The notes under the pieces: generated by a model
Told to the model about the DNA's origin: nothing
What the model saw: only the letters and a program-made list of their open reading frames with translations
Database searches by the model: none
Part shown: positions 52,300 to 62,096 of the stretch, in pieces
Position numbering within the stretch: position 1 is the first letter of the stretch
Layout: every line of letters begins with the position of its first letter
Translations under genes and position numbers: made by a program
DNA from: Pontederia crassipes
Lineage: Eukaryota > Streptophyta > Magnoliopsida > Commelinales > Pontederiaceae
Direction: 5' to 3'
DNA: 64,000 bases
Assembly: GCA_030549335.1 (NCBI GenBank)
Contig: CM060198.1
Span: forward strand, 38,945,853 to 39,009,852

Positions 52300-54250
52300 A
52301 GGTTCAAACCACTAAGTGATAGATACTTATTACGACCTTTAGGTATCCTAAGAGGTGATAGATCCTTAGAACCTTAACTCTATTTCCAACTGAAGTTGAA
52401 CAGTTACAATCAATGATAAAGCTCTTGGGGATTAGAGTCTTAGAGTAAGGTTCAAACCACTAAGTGATAGATACTTATTACGACCTTTGGGTATCCTAAG
52501 AGGTGATAGATCCTTAGAACCTTAACTCTATTTCCAACCGAAGTTCAACCGTTACAATCAATGATAAAGCTCTTGGGGATTAGAGTCATAGCGTAAGGTT
52601 CAAACCACTAAGATATAGATACTTATTACAACCTTTGGGTATCCAAAGAGGTGATAGATCCTTAGAACTTTAACTCTATTTCCAACCGAAGTCAAGCCGT
52701 TACAATCAATGATAAAGCTCTTGGGGATTAGAGTCTTGGAGTAAGGTTCAGACCACTAAGTTATACATACTTATTACAACCTTTGGGTATCCTAAGAGGT
52801 GATAGATCCTTAGAACTATAACTGTATTTCCAACCGAAGTTGAACCGTTACAATCAATGATAATGCTCTTGGGGAATAGAGTCATAGAGTAAGGTTCAAA
52901 TCTCTAAGTTATAGATACTTATTACAACCTTTGGGTATCCAAAGAGGTGATAGTTCCTTAGAACTTTAACTCTATTTCCAATCGAAGTTGAACAGTTACA
53001 ATCAATGATAAAGCACTAGGGAATTAGAGTCTTAGAGTAAGGTTCAAACCACTAAGTTATAGATACTTATTACGACCTTTGGGTATCCCAAGAGGTGATA
53101 GATCCTTAGAACTTTAACTCTATTTCCAACCGAAGTTGAACCGTTACAATCAATGATAAAGCTCTTGGGGATTAGACTCTTAGAGTAAGGTTGAAACCAC
53201 TAAGTTATAGATACTTATTACAACCTTTGGGTATCCCAAGAGGTGATAGATCCTTAGAACTTTAACTCTATTTCCAACCGAAGTTGAACCGTTACAATCA
53301 ATGATAAAGCTCTTGTGGATTAGAGTCTTAGAGTATGGTTCAAACCACTAAGTTATACATACTTATTACAACCTTTGGGTATCCTAAGAGGTTATAGATC
53401 CTTAGAACTTTAACTCTATTTCCAACCGAAGTTGAACCGTTACAATCAATGATAAAGCTCTTGGGGATTAGAGTCTTAGAGTAAGGTTCAAACCACTAAG
53501 TTATACATACTTATTACTACCTTTGGGTATCCCAAGATTGGATAGATCCTTAGAACTTTAACTCTATTTCCAACCGAAGTTGAACTGTTACAATCAATGA
53601 TAAAGCTCTTGGGGATTGGAGTCTTAGAGTAAGGTTCAAACCACTAAGTTATAGATACTTATTACAACCTTTGGGTATCCCAAGAGGTGATAGATTCTTG
53701 GAACTTTAACTGTATTTCCAACCGAAGTTGTACCGTTACAATCAATGATAAAGCTCTTGGGGATTAGAGTCTTAGAGTAAGGTTCAAACCATTAAGTTAT
53801 ACATACTTATTACAACCTTTGGGTATCCTAAGAGGTGATAGATCCTTAGAACTTTAACTCTATTTCCAACCGAAGTCAAACCGTTACAATCAATGATAAA
53901 GCTCTTGGGGATTAGAGTCTTAGAGTAAGGTTCAAACCACTAAGTGATAGATACTTATTACGACCTTTGGGTATCCTAAGAGGTGATTGATCCTTAGAAC
54001 CTTAACTCTATTTCCAACCGAAGTTGAACCGTTACAATCAATGATAAAGCTCTTGGGGATTTGAGTGATAGAGTAAGGTACAAACCACTAAGATATAGAT
54101 ACTTATTACAACCTTTGGGTATCCAAAGAGGTGATAGATCCTTAGAACTTTAACTCTATTTCTAACCGAAGTCAAGCCGTTACAATCAATGATAAAGCTC
54201 TTGGGGATTAGAGTCTTGGAGTAAGGTTCAGACCACTAAGTTATAGATAC
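52300..54250 (+). repeat. 10-monomer echo marked by AAGTCAAGCC
   Basis: The run AAGTGATAG, TTACGACC with GAACCTTAAC, AAGATATAG, AAGTCAAGCC, GTCTTGGAGTAAGG and TTCAGACC occurs at about 52450-52755 and again at about 53940-54235; GTCAAGCCG is 1480 bp apart (52691 and 54171), exactly ten monomers. The first copy is preceded by a one-monomer tandem doubling (AAGTGATAG near 52315 and 52463, 148 bp apart). The sequence between the two runs differs in order, so this is a partial, older repeat rather than a fresh HOR. Confidence 0.7.
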
Positions 54251-55239
54251 TTATTACGATCTTTGGGTATCCCAAGAGGTGATAGATCCTTAGAACCTTA
54301 ACTCTATTTCCAACCGAAGTTTAACCGTTACAATCAATGATAAAGCTCTTGGGGATTAGACTCTTAGAGTAAGGTTCAAACCACTAAGTTATAGATACTT
54401 GTTACAACCTTCGGGTATCCTAAGAGGTGATAGATCCTTAGAACTTTAACTCTATTTCCAACCGAAGTTGAACCGTTACAATCAATGATAAAGCTCTTGG
54501 GGATTAGACTCTTAGAGTAAAGTTGAAACCACTAAGTTATAGATACTTATTACAACCTTTGGGTACCCCAAGAGGTGATAGATCCTTAGAACTTTAACTC
54601 TATTTCCAACCGAAGTTGAACCGTTACAATCAATGATAAAGCTCTTGGGGATTAGAGTCTTAGAGTAAGGTTCAAACCACTAAGTTATACATACTTATTA
54701 CAACCTTTGGGTATCCTAAGAGGTTATAGATCCTTAGAACTTTAACTCTATTTCCAACCGAAGTTGAACCGTTACAATCAATGATAAAGCTCTTGGGGAT
54801 TAGAGTCTTAGAGTAAGGTTCAAACCACTTAGTTATAGATACTTATTACTACCTTTGGGTATCCCAAGAGGTGATCGATCCTTAGAACTTTAACTCTATT
54901 TCCAACCGAAGTTGAACCATTACAATCAATGATAAAGCTCTTGGGGATTAGACTCTTAGAGTAAGGTTTAAACCACTAAGTTATTCATACTTATTACAAC
55001 CTTTGGGTATCCCAAGAGGTGATAGATCCTTAGAAATTTAACTCTATTTCCAACCGAAGTTGAACCGTTACAATCAATGATAAAGCTCTTGGGGATTAGA
55101 GTAAGGTTGAATCCACTAAGTTATACATACTTATTACAACCTTTGGGTATCCTAAGAGGTGATAGATCCTTAGAACTTTAACTCTATTTCCAACCGAAGT
55201 TGAACCGTTACAATCAATGATAAAGCTCTTGGGGATTAG

Positions 55240-55565
55240 AGTCTTAGAGTACGTACGGTTCAAACTACTACGTTATAGATACTTATTACAACCTTTGGGT
55301 ATCCCAAGAGGTGATAGATCCTTAGAACTTTAACTCTATTTCCAACTGAAGTTGAACCGTTACAATCAATGATAAAGCTCTTGGGGATTAGACTCTTAGA
55401 GTAAGGTTGAAACCACTAAGTTATAGATACTTATTACAACCTTTGGGTAACCTAAGAGGTGATAGATCCTTAGAACTTTAACTCTATTTCCAACCGAAGT
55501 TGAACCGTTACAATCAATGATAAAGCTCTTGGGGATTAGAGTCTTAGAGTACGTACGGTTCAAAC
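55240..55565 (+). repeat. Two-monomer duplication marked by a 4-bp insertion
   Basis: GAGTACGTACGGTTC occurs near 55247 and 55547, 300 bp apart (two monomers plus 4). Compared with the variant GAGTACGGTTC seen near 62504, it carries an extra GTAC, a tandem doubling of a 4-bp palindrome. Finding it in alternate monomers indicates a dimer duplication after the insertion arose. I did not see this insertion elsewhere in the window. Confidence 0.8.
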
Positions 55566-56030
55566 CACTAAGTTATAGATACTTATTACAACCTTTGGGT
55601 ATCCAAAGAGGTGATAGATCCTTAGAACTTTAACTCTATTTCCAACCGAAGTCAAACCGTTACAATCAATGATAGAGCTCTTGGGGATTAGAGTCTTAGA
55701 GTAAGGTTCAAACCACTAAGTGATAGATACTTATTACGACCTTTGGTTATCCCAAGAGGTGATAGATCCTTAGAACCTTAACTCTATTTCCAACCGAAGT
55801 TGAACCGTTACAATCAATGATAAAGCTCTTGGGGATTAGGGTCTTAGATTGAGGTTCAAACCACTAAGTCATAGAAACTTATTACGACCTTTGGGTATCC
55901 TAAGAGGTGGTAGATCCTTAGAACTTTAACTCTATTTCCAACCGAAGTTGAACCGTTACAATCAATAATAAAGCTCTTGGGGATTAGACTCTTAGAGTAA
56001 GGTTCAAACCACTAAGTTATAGATACTTAT

Positions 56031-56178
56031 TACAACCTTTGGGTATCCTAAGAGGTGATAGATCCTTAGAACTTTAACTCTATTTCCAACCGAAGTTGAA
56101 CCGTTACAATCAATGATAAAGCTCTTGGGGATTAGAGTCTTAGAGTAAGGTTCAAACCACTAAGTTATAGATACTTAT
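56031..56178 (+). repeat. Reference 148-bp monomer matching the hand consensus
   Basis: This copy matches the consensus I derived by eye and serves as the type monomer, phased to start at TACAACCTTTGGG. In order it holds: TATCC followed by a variable triplet (TAA, CAA, GAA or AAA across the array) before GAGG (about 18-24); GATAGATCCTTAGAAC; a T-rich stretch with TTCCAACCGAAGTTGAACCG (about 54-73); CAATGATAAAGCTCTTGGGG; the direct repeat TTAGAGTC/TTAGAGTA; GGTTCAAACC; and an AT-rich tail. GC is 53 of 148 (about 36%). There are only two CpG sites, both in the AACCG elements. It has one AluI site (AGCT) and one GATC site, so either enzyme should give a 148-bp ladder. The phase chosen is arbitrary. 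Confidence 0.93.
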
Positions 56179-59100
56179 TACTACGTTTGGGTATCCCAAG
56201 AGGTGATAGATCCTTAGAACTTTAACTCTATTTCCAACCGAAGTTGAACCGTTACAATCAATCATAAAGCTCTTGGGGATTAGACTCTTAGAGTAAGGTT
56301 CAAAGCTACAAGTTATAGATACTTATTACAACCATTGGGTATCCAAAGAGGTGAAAGATCCTTAGAACTTTAACTCTATTTCCAACCGAAGTTGAACCGT
56401 TACAATCAATGATAAAGCTCTTGGGGATTAGAGTCTTAGAATAAGGTTCAAACCACTAAGTTATAGATACTTATTACAACCTTTGGGTATCCCAAGAGGT
56501 GATAGATCCTTAGAACTTTAACTCTATTTCCAACCGAAGTTGAACCGTTACAATCAATGATAAAGCTCTTTGGGATTAGAGTCTTAGAGTAAGGTTCAAA
56601 CCACTGAGATATAGATACTTATTACAACCTTTGGGTATCCAAAGAGGTGATAGATCCTTAGAACTTTTACTCTATTTCCAACCGAAGTCAAACCGTTACA
56701 ATCAATGATAGAGCTCTTGGGGATTAGAGTAAAACCACTAAGTTATAGATACTTATTACGACCTTTGGGTATCCCAAGAGGTGATAGATCCTTAGAACCT
56801 TAACTTTATTTCCAACCGAAGTTGAACCGTTACAATCAATGATAAAGCTCTTGGGGATTAGACTCTTAGAGTAAGGTTGATACCACTAAGTTATAGATAC
56901 TTATTACAACCTTTGGGTATCCAAAGAGGTGATAGATCCTTAGAATTTTAGCTCTATTTCCAACCGAAGTTGAACCGTTACAATCAATGATAAAGCTCTT
57001 GGGGATTAGACTCTTAGAGTAAGGTTGAAACCACTAAGTTATCGATACTTATTACAACAACCTTTGGCTATCCCAAGAGGTGATAGATCCTTAGAAGTTT
57101 AACTCTATTTCCAACCGAAGTTGAACCGTTACTATCAATGATAAAGCTCTGGGGGATTAGAGTCTTAGAGTATGGTTCAAACCACTAAGTTATACATACT
57201 TATTACAACCTTTGGGTATCCTAAGAGGTGATAGATCCTTAGAACTTTAACTCTATTTCCAACCGAAGTTGAACCGTTACAATCAATGATAAAGCTCTTG
57301 GGGATTAGAGTCTTAGAGTAAGGTTCAAACCACTAAGTTATAGATACTTATTTCTACCTTTGGGTATCCCAAGAGGTGATAGATCCTTAGAACTTTAACT
57401 CTATTTCCAACCGAAGTTGAACCGTTACAATCAATGATAAAGCTCTTGGGGATTAGAGTCTTGGAGTATGGTTCAAACCACTAAGTTATAGATACTTATT
57501 ACAACCATTGGGTATCCGAAGAGGTGATAGATCCTTAGAACTTTAACTCTATTTCCAACCGAAGTCAAACCGTTACAATCAATGATAAAGCTCTTGGGGA
57601 TTAGAGTCTTAGACTAAGGTTCAAACCACTAAGTTATAGATACTTATTACTACCTTTGGGTATCCCAAGAGGTGATCGATCCTTAGAACTTTAACTTTAT
57701 TTCCAACCGAAGTTGAACCGTTACAATCAATGATAAAGCTCTTGGGGATTAGACTCTTAGAGTAAGGTTGAAACCACTAAGTTATAGATACTTATTACAA
57801 CCTTTGGGTATCCCAAGAGGTGATAGATCCTTAGAACTTTAACTCTATTTCCAATCGAAGTTGAACCGTTACAATCAATGATAAAGCTCTTGGGGATTAG
57901 AGTCTTAGAGTATGGTTCAAACCACTAAGTTATACATACTTATTACAACCTTTGGGTATCCTAAGAGGTGATAGATCCTTAGAACTTTAACTCTATTTCC
58001 AACCGAAGTTGAACCGTTACAATCAATGATAAAGCTCTTGGGGATTAGAGTCTTAGAGTAAGGTTCAAACCACTAAGTTATACATACTTATTACTACCTT
58101 TGGGTATCCCAAGAGTTGATAGATTCTTGGAACTTTAACTCTATTTCCAATCGAAGTTGAACCGTTACAATCAATAAAGCTCTTGGGGATCAGAGTCTTA
58201 GAGTATGGTTCAAACCACTAAGTTATACATACTTATTACAACCTTTGGGTATCCTAATAATTGATAGATCCTTAGAACTTTAACTCTATTTCCAATCGAA
58301 GTTGAACCGTTACAATCAATGATAAAGCTCTTGGGGATTAGAGTCTTAGAGTAAGGTTCAAACCACTATGTTATAGTTACTTATTACTACCTTTGGGTAT
58401 CCCAAGAGGTGATAGATCCTTAGAACTTTAACTCTATTTCCAACCGAAGTTGAACTGTTACAATCAATGATAAAGCTCTTGGGGATTAGAGTCTTGGAGT
58501 ATGGTTCAAACCACTAAGTTATAGATACTTATTACAACCTTTGGGTATCCAAAGAGGTGATAGATCCTTAGAACTTTAACTCTATTTCCAACCGAAGTCA
58601 AACCGTTACAATCAATGATAAAGCTCTTGGGGATTAGAGTCTTAGAGTAAGGTTCAAATCACTAAGTGATAGATACTTATTACGACCTTTGGTTATGCCA
58701 AGAGGTGATAGATCCTTAGAACCTTAACTCTATTTCCAACCGAAGTTGAACCGTTACAATTAATGATAAAGCTCTTGGGGATTAGTGTCTTAGAGTGAGG
58801 TTCAAACCACTAAGTCATAGAAACTTATTACGACCTTTGGGTATCCTAAGAGGTGGTAGATCCTTAGAACTTTAACTCTATTTCCAACCGAAGTTGAACC
58901 GTTACAATCAATAATAAAGCTCTTGGGGATTAGAGTCTTAGAGTAAGGTTCAAACCACTAAGTTATAGATACTTATTACAACCTTTGGGTATCCTAAGAG
59001 GTGATAGATCCTTAAAACTTTAACTCTATTTCCAACCGAAGTTGAACCGTTACAATCAATGATAAAGCTCTTGGGGATTAGACTCTTAGAGTAAGGTTGA

Positions 59101-59863
59101 AACCACTAAGTTATAGATACTTATTACAACCTTTGGGTATCCCAAGAGGTGATAGATCCTTAGAACTTTAACTCTATTTCCAACCGAAGTCAATCCGTTA
59201 CAATCAACGATAAAGCTCTTGGGGATTAGAGTCTTAGACTAAGGTTCAAACCACTAAGTTATAGATACTTATTACTACCTTTGGGTATCCCAAGAGGTGA
59301 TCGATCCTTAGAACTTTAACTTTATTTCCAACCGAAGTTGAACCGTTACAATCAATGATAAAGCTATTGGGGATTAGAGTCTTAGAGTAAGGTTCAAACA
59401 ACTAAATTATACATACTTATTACAACCTTTGGGTATCCTAAGAGGTGATAGATCATTAGAACTTTAACTCTATTTCCAACCGAAGTTGAATCGTTACAAT
59501 CAATGATAAAGCTCTTGGGGATTAGAGTCTTAGAGTAAGGTTCAAACCACTAAGTTATAGATACTTATTACTACGTTTGGGTATCCCAAGAGGTGATAGA
59601 TGCTTAGAACTTTAACTCTATTTCCAACCGAAGTTGAACCGTTACAATCAATGATAAAGCTCTTTGGGATTAGAGTCTTAGAGTAAGGTTCAAACCACTG
59701 AGATATAGATACTTATTTCAACCTTTGGGTATCCAAAGAGGTGATAGATCCTTAGAACTTTAACTCTATTTCCAACCGAAGTCAAACCGTTACAATCAAT
59801 AATAGAGCTCTTGGGGATTAGAGTCTTAGAGTAAGGTACAAACCACTAAGTTATAGATACTTA

Positions 59864-59947
59864 TTACGACCTTTGGGTATCCCAAGAGGTGATAGATCCT
59901 TAGAGTCTTAGAGTATGGTTCAAACCACTAAGTTATACATACTTATT
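59864..59947 (+). repeat. Truncated monomer with a 66-bp internal deletion, copy 1
   Basis: GATAGATCCTTAGAGTC joins the left part of a monomer directly to its right part, leaving 82 of 148 bp. The missing stretch runs from ACTTTAACTC to GGGGATTAGA. The five bases TTAGA lie at both ends of the deleted segment (CCTTAGA and GATTAGA), so a microhomology-mediated deletion or slippage explains it. The following monomer carries GTATGG and the ACATAC tail. The same junction is found at about 62049. Confidence 0.88.
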
Positions 59948-62011
59948 ACAACCTTTGGGTATCCTAAGAGGTGATAGATTCTTGGAACTTTAACTCTATT
60001 TCCAACCGAAGTTGAACCGTTACAATCAATAAAGCTCTTGGGGATCAGAGTCTTAGAGTATGGTTCAAACCACTAAGTTATACATACTTATTACAACCTT
60101 TGGGTATCCTAATAATTGATAGATCCTTAGAACTTTAACTCTATTTCCAACCGAAGTTGAACCGTTACAATCAATGATAAAGCTCTTGGGGATTAGAGTC
60201 TTAGAGTAAGGTTCAAACCATTATGTTATAGTTACTTATTACTACCTTTGGGTATCCCAAGAGGTGATAGATCCTTAGAACTTTAACTCTATTTCCAACC
60301 GAAGTTGAACCGTTACAATCAATGATAAAGCTCTTGGGGATTAGAGTCTTAGAGTATGGTTCAAACCACTAAGTTATACATACTTATTACAACCTTTGGG
60401 TATCCTAAGAGGTGATAGATCCTTAGAACTTTAACTCTATTTCCAACCGAAGTTGAACCGTTACAATCAATGATAAAGCTCTTGGGGATTAGAGTCTTAG
60501 AGTAAGGTTCAAACCACTAAGTTATACATACTTATTACTACCTTTGGGTATCCCAAGAGTTGATAGATTCTTGGAACTTTAACTCTATTTCCAACCGAAG
60601 TTGAACCGTTACAATCAATAAAGCTCTTGGGGATCAGAGTCTTAGAGTATGGTTCAAACCACTAAGTTATACAAACTTATTACAACCTTTGGGTATCCTA
60701 ATAATTGATAGATCCTTAGAACTTTAACTCTATTTCCAACCGAAGTTGAACCGTTACAATCAATGATAAAGCTCTTGGGGATTAGAGTCTTAGAGTAAGG
60801 TTCAAACCATTATGTTATAGTTACTTATTACTACCTTTGGGTATCCCAAGAGGTGATAGATCCTTAGAACTTTAACTCTATTTCCAACCGAAGTTGAACT
60901 GTTACAATCAATGATAAAGCTCTTGGGGATTAGAGTCTTGGAGTATGGTTCAAACCACTAAGTTATAGATACTTATTACAACCTTTGGGTATCCAAAGAG
61001 GTGATAGATCCTTAGAACTTTAACTCTATTTCCAACCGAAGTCAAACCGTTACAATCAATGATAAAGCTCTTGGGGATTAGAGTCTTAGAGTAAGGTTCA
61101 AACCACTAAGTGATAGATACTTATTATGACCTTTGGTTATGCCAAGAGGTGATAGATCCTTAGAACCTTAACTCTATTTCCAACCGAAGTTGAACCGTTA
61201 CAATTAATGATAAAGCTCTTGGGGATTAGTGTCTTAGAGTGAGGTTCAAACCACTAAGTCATAGAAACTTATTACGACCTTTGGGTATCCTAAGAGGTGG
61301 TAGATCCTTAGAACTTTAACTCTATTTCCAACCGAAGTTGAACCGTTACAATCAATAATAAAGCTCTTGGGGATTAGAGTCTTAGAGTGAGGTTCAAACC
61401 ACTAAGTTATAGATACTTATTACAACCTTTGGGTATCCTAAGAGGTGATAGATCCTTAAAACTTTAACTCTATTTCCAACCGAAGTTGAACCGTTACAAT
61501 CAATGATAAAGCTCTTGGGGATTAGACTCTTAGAGTAAGGTTGAAACCACTAAGTTATAGATACTTATTACAACCTTTGGGTATCCCAAGAGGTGATAGA
61601 TCCTTAGAACTTTAACTCTATTTCCAACCGAAGTCAATCCGTTACAATCAACGATAAAGCACTTGGGGATTAGAGTCTTAGAGTAAGGTTCAAACCACTA
61701 AGTTATAGATACTTATTACGACCTTTGGGTATCCCAAGAGGTGATAGATCCTTAGAACCTTAACTCTATTTCCAACTGAAGTTGAACCGTTACAATCAAT
61801 GATAAAGCTCTTGGGGATTAGAGTCTTAGACTAAGGTTCAAACCACTAAGTTATAGATACTTATTACTACCTTTGGGTATCCCAAGAGGTGATCGATCCT
61901 TAGAACTTTAACTTTATTTCCAACCGAAGTTGAACCGTTACAATCAATGATAAAGCTCTTGGGGATTAGAGTCTTAGAGTAAGGTACAAACCACTAAGTT
62001 ATAGATACTTA

Positions 62012-62096
62012 TTACGACCTTTGGGTATCCCAAGGGGTGATAGATCCTTAGAGTCTTAGAGTATGGTTCAAACCACTAAGTTATACATACTTATTA
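62012..62096 (+). repeat. Truncated monomer with the same 66-bp deletion, copy 2
   Basis: Same junction TCCTTAGAGTC and same flanking variants (GGTACAAACC before, GTATGG after) as the copy near 59901, 2148 bp to the left. That spacing equals 15 monomers less one 66-bp and two 3-bp deletions, so this is a duplicated copy of one event rather than a second deletion. It differs by CAAGGGGTG upstream, where copy 1 has CAAGAGGTG. Confidence 0.88.

Larger units (their letters stand above)
49176..57900 (+). repeat. Less ordered satellite region with short local repeats
   Basis: About 59 monomers in the same orientation, with more private substitutions and small indels than the left 49 kb and no adjacent long HOR pair that I could find. 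Variant classes specific to this side appear: AAGTCAAACC or AAGTCAAGCC, AAGTGATAG, TTACGACC with GAACCTTAAC, AAGATATAG and GGTGATCGATCC. Echoes of left-side blocks occur: the 42.7-kb run at about 51.2 kb, and a GGTGATCGATCC/GGTTTAAACC run near 49.4 kb repeated near 54.9 kb (offset 5475 bp, 37 monomers minus 1). Small indels include one base lost near 50053, three bases gained near 57055 (ACAACAACC), and 14 bp lost near 56730. Confidence 0.82.

Noticed and set aside
56031..56178. CENP-B box in the monomer
   Set aside because: The only near site is the minus-strand TTCG in the AACCGAAG element. The required A at position 9 and the CGGG core do not match. CTTCGGG variants near 43755 and 54410 also fail the spacing.
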